Shown piece by piece: positions 1 to 7,605 of a stretch of 43,039 bases of DNA. The stretch is from Chloroflexota bacterium (GTDB lineage: Bacteria; Chloroflexota; Anaerolineae; UBA4142; SHND01). Position numbers and translations under genes: made by a program. The DNA lies in contig JACQWQ010000179.1 in the NCBI GenBank assembly GCA_016209205.1, forward strand, positions 1 through 43,039. Direction: 5' to 3'. The notes below the pieces were generated by a model that saw nothing but the letters and a program-made list of their open reading frames with translations, was not told the origin of the DNA and did no database searches. Every line of letters starts with the position of its first letter. The stretch's first letter is position 1.

Positions 1-1571
1 CGCTCGCCGCTTTGCAGCGGATTGACGAGCGCCAACGCGGTCAAGCTGCTCGTGGCTTGATCCAACGTGTCGGTTGACAAAGCGCCGACGCGGCGCCATG
101 ACTCAAAAGACGCCGAAAGCGGAAAATACGATAATGCTGTGAGCGCGGTCCGCGCGTCGTTCGTCAACGTTCCCACCGCTTCGTCATAAATAAAACGCTG
201 TAGGTCCGCGCCCAGTTGGGCGCCGCGTTGGAGCATCTCGATGGCGCGCTCAAAGCCCAGCCCGCGCACGCGAATCAAGCCGAGCGTCCACAAGAGCGCC
301 AGCGGCGAGCCGCCGGTTTCTTGAAACAATTCGCGTTGTTGGACTTGATTTTCTTCCGCGCATAGAAATGCCAGGCGATTATCTGCTTCCGCTTCGTGCA
401 GCATGATCGCGCGTGCCGTGTCCCAATCCAGGCGGTCCAGGCGCAGCCAACGCGCCCCGTCACCGCCTTGCCGACGGCTGGTCAGAATGGCTTTGCAGCC
501 CGGCGGCAACGTTTGCAAAAATTCCGCGAGGGCTTCTTGGCCTTCTTTGGGCAGCGTCTCTAAATTGTCAAAGAGCAGCAGCGTGTGTGTACCTTGCAGG
601 GCATCAAAGAGCGCCTGAAGTTTGTACGCCCCGACCAATTGCAAAATGCCAGGTTGTCCCAATGCACGCGCCGTATCATTCAAAATTTGATCGAGCGTTT
701 GCGGCGCGAGGGGAATTGGTACGATGCCGGTCGGATTGAGGCGGTGCGCTTTGGCGCTGACAAAAATAAAATCTTCAAAGAGCGCGCGTTCTTTGCACAA
801 ATACGCGGCTTCGATTGCCAGCGCGGTTTTGCCGATGCCGCCGATGCCGCTGATGACGACACCCCAGCCGCGATCCTCCGGCAACATAGCGCGCAGCATC
901 TTGGTCAATTCTTCTTGGCGTCCGAAAAACGGCGCGCGGCGCGGCAGATTATCGCGTCGCCGCGTGGGAGTGAGCGTGAGAATTGCCTGCGGCGTCAGCG
1001 GTCGTGTACTCTCTTGCTTGCTGTAGGCAATCAACAGCTTTTGCAGTTGATCAAACAGGAGATTCGCAAACCCCTCGGTTGTCTCGAAACTCTGCGCCAA
1101 TCCCGGCTGCGTGCCGCCGGGGGCATCCAAATCCGCGAAAAAGGACTGGACCTTTTTGTACTGGTCGGGATCCAATTGGTCGAGCCGAACCGGTCTCATG
1201 CAGCGATAGAAACTGACGCGCGGGCGACCGAAATTGCGCCACAATTCGAGCGCGGCTCTGAATTCTTGATCTGTGCCCGACGGGGTTGAGGCGCCCGTTG
1301 GCGCACCCGTTCCTCCGGTCGCGCTTTCAAAGCGGTGCCAGAGGATGCCAATGAAAATATCCCAGCTCGTCGGGTGCAGTTGATCCAGTATCAATTGACG
1401 GGGCAATCCCGGATTCGGAACGACACTGCGCCAATCTATCACCTCAAGCCGTACGCCGACGTGATCCGCCAACGGTTCGAGCGTCGCCGCTGCCCATTCG
1501 ATTTTGGCGCGCTCTGCTGCCACGTCAAAAGGGGCGCACGCCAAGATTCGCAGTGTTCGAATGTCCTTCAT
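1..1571 (-). CDS. STAND/NB-ARC family NTPase with N-terminal DUF4062-like domain (3' end missing)
   Basis: The reading frame is open from an ATG at 1571 to the left edge, about 523 codons, so the C-terminus is outside the window. The start is backed by a GGAGG nine bases upstream. Residues 1-180 resemble a DUF4062/TIR-like effector domain: it begins MKDIRTLRILACAPFDVAAE and later has a DIFIGILWHRFES stretch. A P-loop GIGGIGKTAL lies near residue 241, a Walker B-like LLLFDNLE follows about 100 residues later, and a GSPLAL motif lies beyond it, the order expected of NB-ARC ATPases. Family knowledge: such proteins are signal-transduction NTPases, and some relatives are anti-phage NLR-like sensors. 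The missing C-terminus would carry the sensor repeats (TPR, WD40 or similar). The NTPase call is firm; the biological role is inference. Confidence 0.8.
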   Translation of the reverse strand, partial: MKDIRTLRILACAPFDVAAERAKIEWAAATLEPLADHVGVRLEVIDWRSVVPNPGLPRQLILDQLHPTSWDIFIGILWHRFESATGGTGAPTGASTPSGTDQEFRAALELWRNFGRPRVSFYRCMRPVRLDQLDPDQYKKVQSFFADLDAPGGTQPGLAQSFETTEGFANLLFDQLQKLLIAYSKQESTRPLTPQAILTLTPTRRRDNLPRRAPFFGRQEELTKMLRAMLPEDRGWGVVISGIGGIGKTALAIEAAYLCKERALFEDFIFVSAKAHRLNPTGIVPIPLAPQTLDQILNDTARALGQPGILQLVGAYKLQALFDALQGTHTLLLFDNLETLPKEGQEALAEFLQTLPPGCKAILTSRRQGGDGARWLRLDRLDWDTARAIMLHEAEADNRLAFLCAEENQVQQRELFQETGGSPLALLWTLGLIRVRGLGFERAIEMLQRGAQLGADLQRFIYDEAVGTLTNDARTALTALSYFPLSASFESWRRVGALSTDTLDQATSSLTALALVNPLQSGE

Positions 1572-1646
1572 GGTGCATTGCCTCCGCTGCCATATACCCA
1601 AAAAACTGTATGCGCGTTTTCTTTTTCGAGAACGCGCATCAGGAGC

Positions 1647-1675
1647 TTGGCACGCGCGTTCAATCTACGTATAAT
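1647..1675 (+). promoter_or_regulatory. near-consensus sigma70-type promoter of the YHS gene
   Basis: TTGGCA at 1647-1652 is followed by a 17-base spacer and a perfect TATAAT at 1670-1675. Transcription would start near 1682, giving a leader of about 25 bases to the ATG at 1707. This is the best-looking promoter in the window. Confidence 0.75.
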
Positions 1676-1706
1676 CAGGTTCCAATTCGTCGGCACGAGG
1701 TGAAAG

Positions 1707-1994
1707 ATGCAAACGACTCCCATCAATCCTGCAACGGTTTCTATCTCTGGTCTGGATGCCGCGTTCGTCCCGCCCGCGCCTCAAGCAGCTAGCGCGCAAT
1801 TTTCTACGGCGAGCGCCGATCCGGTCTGTGGGCGCGTGTTGGATTGCCGCCAGACCGAGTTCACCCTCGCGTTCGAAGGCGAGACCCTGTACTTTTGTTC
1901 CGCCGAGTGCAAATTTGTCTTTCTCTCGTGCGCGGGGCGGAACCCCGGCACGCGTCCACAGCCCGGCGATTTTCCGGTGCGGCTTTGGGGCTAG
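1707..1994 (+). CDS. small YHS-domain protein
   Basis: A 95-residue protein with a disordered, Ala/Pro-rich first 35 residues and then a YHS-type metal-binding domain: DPVCGRVLD, followed by LYFCSAECKFVF. The three cysteines (DPVCG and CSAEC) match the treble-clef-like YHS/TRASH signature found in copper-ATPase tails and in metal-handling or monooxygenase-associated proteins. The start has GAGGTG just upstream and a strong promoter 30 bases further. It stands alone, convergent with the ATP-grasp gene. A metal-sensing or metal-trafficking role is the usual guess for the family; nothing here identifies the metal. Confidence 0.75.
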   Translation: MQTTPINPATVSISGLDAAFVPPAPQAASAQFSTASADPVCGRVLDCRQTEFTLAFEGETLYFCSAECKFVFLSCAGRNPGTRPQPGDFPVRLWG

Positions 1995-2100
1995 ACCAGA
2001 GCATTATCTTGTGTTAAAGCGCAGTTGCACTGCGCGTTCGCCGACGGCAGTTTGCAATGCAACCGCATTGCCACTGCCTTTCAACAAATAGGAGTTTGCT
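1995..2100. repeat. two hairpins between convergent genes, flanked by a short direct repeat
   Basis: The gap holds a perfect hairpin GCGCAGT-TGC-ACTGCGC (2021-2037) and an imperfect one built from GGCAGT and CAATGC arms (2046-2078). Similar 16-base stretches, CTAGACCAGAGCATTA near 1993 and CTAGACCACAGCATCA near 2101, flank the segment. Each contains the stop codon of the adjoining gene. There is no U-tract, so it may be a palindromic repeat insertion rather than a classical terminator. Confidence 0.55.
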
Positions 2101-3090
2101 CTAGACCACAGCATCACAAGTCGCGCGGCGTTCCTGCGCCGCCTGCAAAAACTTGACCAACAGGTCGCCGTATTCGATTCCCGCCGCCGCGGCGGAAACG
2201 CCCACCGCTGATTCGGCGTTAATGTCCGGATTGGCATTCACATCCAAAAGATACGGCTCGCCGCCGCCGAGCCGTACATCTATGCGCGCATAGTCCCGGC
2301 ACGCCAACGCGCGAAACGCCCCCACGGCCAATTCGTTCAGCTCTGCCATCACGCGCGCATCCAGTGTGACGGGATAGCGAAAATCCACCTCCGGCACATC
2401 CGAAATGAATTTGGCTTCGTACGAATAGATGTGGTGCAAACGCGCGCCGAACATGCCGTAATCCAATTCCAGCGGCGGCAAGAGCTCCAAGTTTGCATTT
2501 CCACACACCGTCACTGTGAACTCGCGACCGGGAATAAATTCCTCGACGAGCGCCGGGGCGTGAAAGACATCGAGCACAAAGGCAACCTGGCGCGCGAGCG
2601 CCGCCTCGTTTTGCACCACCGAATCGTTCGTGATGCCGATGCTCGCGTGTTGATTCGAGGGTTTCACAATCGCCGGAAATTTGCGCCAGGCCAGGTCTTG
2701 CAGCGTCTCGACGACACTCCCTTCCGGGATGCGCAAACCTTTTTCTCGCAAACGCGCGCGCACTTGTCTTTTGTCGGCGACCGTTCGCAGCGTCGCACTG
2801 CCGGAACCCAAATGGTTCAAGCCCAGCGCCTCGATTTCTTCCAGCGTCTCGATGTACCCCGAAGGGCGATCCGTAAAACCGTCGCACCAATTCACGACCA
2901 GCCATTCGGCAGGGTCATACCCTTTTCCGTCGAGCGCCCGCGCTACATTCCCGGCGACCATTTCTTCGGCGACCACATACCCGCGCGCTTGGAGCGCGTC
3001 GAGCAAAGGTATGTGCTCTTCCGTGCGTTCCGCCCAGTCCACTTGCGTCCATGAATTCTTGGCGCTCCATAGAAAAAGAATCTTGACCAT
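2101..3090 (-). CDS. ATP-grasp family carboxylate-amine ligase (D-Ala-D-Ala ligase-like)
   Basis: A 329-residue protein of typical ATP-grasp size. The N-terminal third is a Rossmann-like preATP-grasp domain. Central residues carry KRQVRARLREKGLRIPEG and FPAIVKPSNQHASIGI, the lysine and glycine-rich loop that bind ATP. The C-terminal third has VEEFIPGREFTVTV, ARIDVRLGG and LLDVNANPDI, the acidic and Asn residues that coordinate Mg-ATP. This follows the D-alanine-D-alanine ligase pattern, but the protein lacks enough landmarks to call it Ddl and sits in no cell-wall operon. A peptide-bond-forming ligase acting on an unknown amino acid or peptide is the safest reading. Its stop lies in the repeat next to the YHS gene. 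Confidence 0.75.
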   Translation of the reverse strand: MVKILFLWSAKNSWTQVDWAERTEEHIPLLDALQARGYVVAEEMVAGNVARALDGKGYDPAEWLVVNWCDGFTDRPSGYIETLEEIEALGLNHLGSGSATLRTVADKRQVRARLREKGLRIPEGSVVETLQDLAWRKFPAIVKPSNQHASIGITNDSVVQNEAALARQVAFVLDVFHAPALVEEFIPGREFTVTVCGNANLELLPPLELDYGMFGARLHHIYSYEAKFISDVPEVDFRYPVTLDARVMAELNELAVGAFRALACRDYARIDVRLGGGEPYLLDVNANPDINAESAVGVSAAAAGIEYGDLLVKFLQAAQERRATCDAVV

Positions 3091-3148
3091 TGCGATTCTA
3101 TCTTAATGCGAGTGTTCACGCTTGTCTAGCGGAAAGCTGCGAATTTTC

Positions 3149-3255
3149 AATCGCTCTGGTGATTACCCGTTTTCAAAACCTGTGAGGTCTTGAAGACCTC
3201 ACAGGTTTTGAAAACAGCTGTATTCTTCCACTTGTGAGTAATCACCAGAATCGCT
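3149..3255. mobile_element. MITE-like palindromic element with 7-bp target duplication
   Basis: AATCGCT at 3149-3155 is repeated exactly at 3249-3255. Inside are 11-bp terminal inverted repeats, CTGGTGATTAC (3156-3166) and GTAATCACCAG (3238-3248). The core is a perfect 47-base palindrome (3169-3215) with 23-bp arms around a single G and contains the motif CCTGTGAGGTCTT. The element is 93 bp and has no reading frame. The ends and duplication are directly visible; mobilisation by a transposase in trans is inferred. Confidence 0.75.
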
Positions 3256-3293
3256 GCGTTGACATCTCCCAGCGCCCGTGCTAGCGTGGCGTT

Positions 3294-3309
3294 GCGTGGC
3301 GCGCCACGC
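3294..3309. promoter_or_regulatory. 16-bp palindrome upstream of the alpha/beta hydrolase
   Basis: GCGTGGCGCGCCACGC is a perfect palindrome 27 bases before the AGGAGG of the hydrolase. A TTGACA lies about 30 bases further upstream. It could be an operator or part of a hairpin. No regulator can be assigned. Confidence 0.3.
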
Positions 3310-3365
3310 CGTACTTTGTCACCGGTCACCTTTTCAGGAGGACGAACGTTATACCGACACTGTCA

Positions 3366-4139
3366 GTGAACGACTTCCAAATGTATTATGAAATGAGCGG
3401 CGCGGGCGAGCCGTTGGTTTTGATTCACGGCTTGGGTTCGAGCACGCGCGATTGGGAATTTCAGACGCCCGAATTTTCAAAAAAATTGAAAGTCATTACG
3501 TTCGACGTGCGCGGGCACGGGCAATCGGAAAAACCGCCAGGTCCGTACAGCATGGCGTTGTTCGCCGCCGATACTGCCGCGCTGCTGCGCGCGCTGGGCA
3601 TTGCATCCGCGCATATTATCGGCGTTTCGATGGGCGGCGGCGTTGCGATTCAATTCGCGCTCGATTATCCGGCGCTGGTGAAATCGCTGGTGATTGTCAA
3701 CAGCGGGCCCGCCGTGTCCGCCGACCCCGCGCAGACGAAACGTGAAGTCGAGAGCCGCGTCGCCGTGGTCAAACAAATGGGCATGCGCGCGATGGGCGAC
3801 GTGCTCGCGCCGCGTCTTTTTCCCAAACCGGAACAAGCCGCGCTGCGCGAAACATTTCGCGCGCGCTGGGCAGAGAACGACCCGCGCGCCTATATTGACG
3901 CGACGTTGACGATGGCAGATTGGAATGTGCTCGCCCGCGTGGGCGAAATTCAATGCCCCACACTGGTCATTGCCGCCGACCAAGATTACACGCCCGTTGC
4001 GATGAAAGAAGCCTACATCCAGCGCATGCCGAATGCAAAACTGGTCGTCCTCGCCGATTCGCACCACGCCGTCCCGATGGAACACCCGGAAGAATTTAAC
4101 GCAGCGGTGATAGAGTTTTTGGATTCGGTAAATTCCTAA
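3366..4139 (+). CDS. alpha/beta hydrolase (3-oxoadipate enol-lactonase-like fold); possible kynurenine formamidase
   Basis: A 257-residue alpha/beta hydrolase when read from the GTG at 3366. Visible parts are the oxyanion-hole HGLGSS (about 21-26), the nucleophile elbow GVSMGG with Ser88, an acid candidate in AADQDYTP (about 205-207) and a catalytic His in DSHHAVPMEHP. The frame is open upstream: a strong AGGAGG (3336-3341) is followed nine bases later by ATA, and reading from there gives xPTLSVNDFQMYYE, the usual N-terminus of this family. The original start may therefore have been ATG, now ATA. The substrate is not readable. The tryptophan-kynurenine genes downstream lack a recognisable formamidase, so N-formylkynurenine hydrolysis is a reasonable but unproven role. 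Ring-cleavage or thioester hydrolysis are alternatives. Confidence 0.75.
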   Translation: MNDFQMYYEMSGAGEPLVLIHGLGSSTRDWEFQTPEFSKKLKVITFDVRGHGQSEKPPGPYSMALFAADTAALLRALGIASAHIIGVSMGGGVAIQFALDYPALVKSLVIVNSGPAVSADPAQTKREVESRVAVVKQMGMRAMGDVLAPRLFPKPEQAALRETFRARWAENDPRAYIDATLTMADWNVLARVGEIQCPTLVIAADQDYTPVAMKEAYIQRMPNAKLVVLADSHHAVPMEHPEEFNAAVIEFLDSVNS

Positions 4140-4765
4140 TGCCCGAATTTGCGCGCGAGCCAACGCACACGCTCCCACGTCAGTAATAGCGCCAACACGA
4201 GAATGACGAGTGTGATCGCGAGATAAAACAAAATGATTGCCGGTGAATCGGACCCAAAGATCGGATTGAGCGGGTGCAAGATATTGACCGCGCCGCGCAA
4301 TACAAACAACACCAGAAGCGCGTTCACCACTGCCGCGAACGCCATCCACACGGGGTGCTCCATCCAACGCGCGACAACATAAACCAACAGGGTTCCAAGC
4401 AAAATCCAGGTCGCGCTGGCCACATGCGGTTCGCTCAGCGTGATACCGCCCCATGCCAGAACCTGCGCCGGGAGACTCACCACGTAATGCGCGAGCCACA
4501 ACAGCACCGCCATTTCCATTGCCGCTTGCGTCCACCGCACCAGCGCCGAACGAACCAACACCACTTGCACAATTCCGAGCACACCGGCAGCCAAATACGC
4601 CAGCATCGCCACCCGCTGCAACGCGCCGTGCAAATACACAATTTTCACGACATTGCCGAGCGTCGCTTCGGCAGGCGCCAAAACCAAGAGCACGCCGAGC
4701 AGCCCTATCAATCCGCCATACCACAACCAGTGATTGGTTTGTTCCAGTCGCGCCAGCAGCGTCAT
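4136..4765 (-). CDS. CcmC-like cytochrome c assembly membrane protein
   Basis: A 209-residue very hydrophobic protein starting at an ATG preceded by GGGAGGG. Six probable membrane spans are visible. The stretch VVKIVYLHGALQRVAMLAYL matches the first-loop pattern of CcmC/CcsA proteins (K-I-x-Y-x-H) used to handle haem, and HPLNPIFGSDSPAI fits the second periplasmic loop. Family knowledge: these proteins present haem for cytochrome c maturation. The tryptophan-rich WWD segment of classical CcmC is not obvious, so it may be a divergent homologue. It is convergent with the hydrolase, with a few bases of overlap, and no other ccm gene is in the window. Confidence 0.55.
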   Translation of the reverse strand: MTLLARLEQTNHWLWYGGLIGLLGVLLVLAPAEATLGNVVKIVYLHGALQRVAMLAYLAAGVLGIVQVVLVRSALVRWTQAAMEMAVLLWLAHYVVSLPAQVLAWGGITLSEPHVASATWILLGTLLVYVVARWMEHPVWMAFAAVVNALLVLFVLRGAVNILHPLNPIFGSDSPAIILFYLAITLVILVLALLLTWERVRWLARKFGH

Positions 4766-5082
4766 TATTTTTCCCTCCCTCGACGAGCTCACGGAATGAT
4801 CGGGCAATTCTAGCACCGCTCCGCAGATAAACTCAATCGGCAACTAGCGCACGGGTATGCGTCACATTTTTGGGATGCCAGTCGCTGTAGAGCGACTTGG
4901 TGTTGTTGTTGCCGCGAATTCTATTCGCCCGATCCCGCGCATCGCGCGCATCGCGACTTGGTCCCGATCACCAAGATGACGCGATTGCGCAAGTGTGCGA
5001 CAATAGGAGCATCCACACATTCGCTGCTGTAGCAAGGCAAAGATTTTCCCGGACCCTAGGGGTCACTCACGGATAACACGAA
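4766..5082 (+). promoter_or_regulatory. upstream region of the aminobenzoyl-CoA operon
   Basis: This 317-base gap precedes the first gene of the catabolic operon and is divergent from the CcmC-like gene, so it should contain promoters for both. Visible structure is a hairpin AGTCGCT-GTAG-AGCGACT (4880-4897) and repeats of GCGACTTGG downstream of it. No convincing -35/-10 pair or ribosome site was found; only a weak GGA precedes the ATG at 5083. Confidence 0.35.
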
Positions 5083-6648
5083 ATGAAAATCAATATCCTC
5101 GGCGGCGGACCGGCAGGACTGTATTTTGCCGTCCTGATGAAAAAGCAAAATCCCGCGCACGACATCACGGTCGTCGAACGCGACGGACCAAACGATACCT
5201 TCGGCTGGGGCATTGTATTTTCAGAAACGACGCTCGACAATTTCGCGTTGCACGACCGCGCGACGTACGACGAATTTACGCGCGCGGCACAAAAACGCGA
5301 TTGTGTGGTGATTCATCATCAAGACACCGTGACGCACGTTCACGGCAATCCGATTTCGGGCGTCGCGCGATTGACGTGGCTGCAAATTTTGCACCGGCGC
5401 TGCGCCGAGTTGGGCATCCCCATCCGTTTCAACACCAACGTCACCAACGTCGCGGATTATTTGGACTGCGATTTGCTCGTCGGCGCAGACGGCGCAAACA
5501 GTTTGGTACGTAAAACGTACGAGGGCTTTTTCATGCCCTCGATCGAAATTCGCCAAAACAAATACATCTGGCTCGGCACACAACAAAATTTCGACGGCTT
5601 GACGATGATGTTTCGTCCGACCGACGCGGGTTTGTTCATCGCCCATGCGTATCGTTTCAGCGCGACGCACAGCACGTTCATTGTCGAATGTCCGCCCGAA
5701 ACGTGGCTCCACGCGGGCTTGGACAAAATGGGCGACGATGAAACGGTGACATCTCTCGCCAAGATTTTCCAACAAGAACTCGGCGGGCACGCGCTGCTGC
5801 ACAACAATTTCGTGCGCTGGTTGAATTTCCCACTCGTCAAAACGCGCCGCTGGTGTCATCTCCCGCCGCAGGGCACGCCAATTGTCTTGCTCGGCGATGC
5901 ACTGCACACCGCGCATTTTTCCATCGGTTCGGGCACCAAACTCGCGATGGAGGATTCGATCGCGCTTGCCGATGCGTTTGCGCGCTGCGGCGACATCCAA
6001 ACCGCGCTGCCCGAATTTCAACGCGTGCGCAAACCCGTCGTGGATCGTATTCAAACCGCCGCGCTGCGCAGTTTGTCGTGGTTGGAAAATGTGCAAAAGT
6101 ATATGCACCTCGCGCCGCTGCCGTTCGCGTATCGTTTAATGACGCGCAGCCAACGCGTCAGCTTTCGACGTATTCAAATGGCAGACCCCGAATTTGCGGC
6201 GCGTTACGAAGCATGGAAAAAAGCACAGCCCAAGCGCGGTCCGATTCCCGAAGAATTTCTCGACCTGTTCCAGAAAAAGACGTTCGGGCATCTGGCGACG
6301 CTCATGCCCGACGGCACGCCGCACGTGACGAGCGTTTACGTGGATTGGGACGGCAAACACGTTATCATCAATTCGGCGCGCGGGCGCGTCAAAGACAAAA
6401 ACATGCAAGCGCGTCCGCACGTCGCGCTGCAAATTCCCGATCCCGACAATTCCGACCGTTATATTTCGATTCGCGGGCGCGTGGTGGAAATCACACGAGA
6501 AGGCGCGGACGCGCATCTGGACAAACTCGCGCAGCGGTATCTCGAAAAAGAATTTTATCCGCCGAGCATGCGTTTTGAAGGCGAGGTGCGCGCGTTGTAT
6601 AAAATTTTGCCCGACAAAGTGACGGTGTGGAGTCCGTGGGGAGGGTAG
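5083..6648 (+). CDS. aminobenzoyl-CoA/salicylyl-CoA-type flavin monooxygenase fused to a PPOX (F420-type) domain
   Basis: A 521-residue fusion. Residues 1-380 form a group-A FAD monooxygenase: [10 protein letters not shown] near the N-terminus, [42 protein letters not shown], and [21 protein letters not shown] for the flavin. These match the N-terminal half of 2-aminobenzoyl-CoA monooxygenase/reductase and salicylyl-CoA 5-hydroxylase. In the described enzymes the C-terminal half is an Old-Yellow-Enzyme reductase. Here residues 386-521 are instead a split-barrel PPOX domain ([46 protein letters not shown]), like F420- or flavin-binding oxidoreductases. Expected role: hydroxylation at C5 of the aryl-CoA, with the second domain reducing an intermediate or supplying electrons. 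It leads the operon with tryptophan dioxygenase. Monooxygenase class is firm; cofactor and product are inferred. Confidence 0.85.
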   Translation: MKINILGGGPAGLYFAVLMKKQNPAHDITVVERDGPNDTFGWGIVFSETTLDNFALHDRATYDEFTRAAQKRDCVVIHHQDTVTHVHGNPISGVARLTWLQILHRRCAELGIPIRFNTNVTNVADYLDCDLLVGADGANSLVRKTYEGFFMPSIEIRQNKYIWLGTQQNFDGLTMMFRPTDAGLFIAHAYRFSATHSTFIVECPPETWLHAGLDKMGDDETVTSLAKIFQQELGGHALLHNNFVRWLNFPLVKTRRWCHLPPQGTPIVLLGDALHTAHFSIGSGTKLAMEDSIALADAFARCGDIQTALPEFQRVRKPVVDRIQTAALRSLSWLENVQKYMHLAPLPFAYRLMTRSQRVSFRRIQMADPEFAARYEAWKKAQPKRGPIPEEFLDLFQKKTFGHLATLMPDGTPHVTSVYVDWDGKHVIINSARGRVKDKNMQARPHVALQIPDPDNSDRYISIRGRVVEITREGADAHLDKLAQRYLEKEFYPPSMRFEGEVRALYKILPDKVTVWSPWGG

Positions 6649-6740
6649 AAATTCGAAATTCAAAATTAGAAATTCAAAATTCGCGCGATCAAGTTCTAAT
6701 TTTGAATTTTGAATTTCGAATCTCCATTCTCAAAGACGAG
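6649..6740. repeat. AT-rich inverted repeat between the monooxygenase and tryptophan dioxygenase
   Basis: ATTCGAAATTCAAAATT (from 6652) recurs in reverse complement at about 6705-6721, with an extra AGAAATTCAAAATTC between. The gap is AT-rich in contrast to its GC-rich neighbours. The downstream reading frame is open through it, which can cause the dioxygenase start to be placed too early. Confidence 0.65.
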
Positions 6741-7580
6741 ATGAAAACACAAACGACCAACCTCGATGCTTACGGCGCGCGTCTGGATTTCGAGCGCGCG
6801 ATGAGTTATGGCGATTATCTCGACCGCGACGCGTTATTGTCGGCGCAGCATTTACGTTCGGCCAATCACAACGAAATGCTGTTTCTTGTGATTCATCACG
6901 TCCAAGAGCTGTGGTTGAAATTGGTTTTGCACGAATTGAGCGCGGCGCGCGAGCGTATCAAGAGTGACGACCTCATGCCGAGTTTCAAAATGACGGCGCG
7001 CGTGTCGCGCATTCTCGAACAAATGGTGAGCGCGTGGGGCGTGCTTGCAACCATGACGCTGAGCGAATACTTGCAGTTTCGCGGCACACTCGGCAACGCG
7101 TCGGGTTTTCAATCGTACCAATATCGCCTGCTCGAATTCGTGATGGGCAACAAAAACGCGGTCGTGCTGAGACCGCACGCGCATCGTCCCGAAATTCACG
7201 CGGCGTTGGAACAAGAGCTGCGTACGCCGTCGTTGTACGACGAAGCATTACGTTTGATGGCGCGGCGCGGCAGCGCGCTGCCTCCCGAAGTGATCGAACG
7301 CGATTGGGCGCAGCCGTATCACGCGCATCCCGCGGTAGAACAAGCGTGGCTCGAAATTTATCGCGAACCCGAAACGCATTGGGACCTGTACGAACTCGCG
7401 GAAGAATTAATTGACCTCGAAGATTTGTTTCGCCAATGGCGTTTTCGTCACCTCACCACCGTCGAACGCATCATCGGTTTCAAGCAAGGCACGGGCGGTA
7501 CGCCGGGCGTTCCGTATTTGAAAAAAATGTTGGACATGGTGTTGTTTCCCGAACTCTGGAAAATTCGCACGGCTTTGTGA
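6741..7580 (+). CDS. kynA: tryptophan 2,3-dioxygenase
   Basis: Haem enzyme that uses O2 to open the indole ring of L-tryptophan to N-formylkynurenine. From the ATG at 6741 it has 279 residues, the usual bacterial length. Signature stretches are present in order: [38 protein letters not shown] (substrate-side His), [17 protein letters not shown] (carboxylate-binding Arg), and [24 protein letters not shown] with the haem-ligating His and substrate-contacting GTGGT loop. An upstream GTG at 6627 is in frame but would add AT-rich repeat DNA, so 6741 is preferred. It follows the monooxygenase and is separated from kynureninase by an unrelated gene. Confidence 0.95.
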   Translation: MKTQTTNLDAYGARLDFERAMSYGDYLDRDALLSAQHLRSANHNEMLFLVIHHVQELWLKLVLHELSAARERIKSDDLMPSFKMTARVSRILEQMVSAWGVLATMTLSEYLQFRGTLGNASGFQSYQYRLLEFVMGNKNAVVLRPHAHRPEIHAALEQELRTPSLYDEALRLMARRGSALPPEVIERDWAQPYHAHPAVEQAWLEIYREPETHWDLYELAEELIDLEDLFRQWRFRHLTTVERIIGFKQGTGGTPGVPYLKKMLDMVLFPELWKIRTAL

Positions 7581-7605
7581 TCCACTTCAACAAGGGGCAT
7601 TACTC

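Noticed and set aside
585-1289. Plus-strand frame of 234 codons in the STAND gene
   Set aside because: Antisense to the Walker A/B-bearing frame and composed of Arg/Gln-rich shadow sequence.
3477-4724. Long minus-strand frame across the hydrolase and the CcmC-like gene
   Set aside because: No recognisable motif, runs antisense to the hydrolase and out of frame with the well-supported membrane protein.
6627-6740. Earlier start for tryptophan dioxygenase at 6627
   Set aside because: It would lie inside the preceding gene and translate the AT-rich inverted repeat; family homology starts after 6741.
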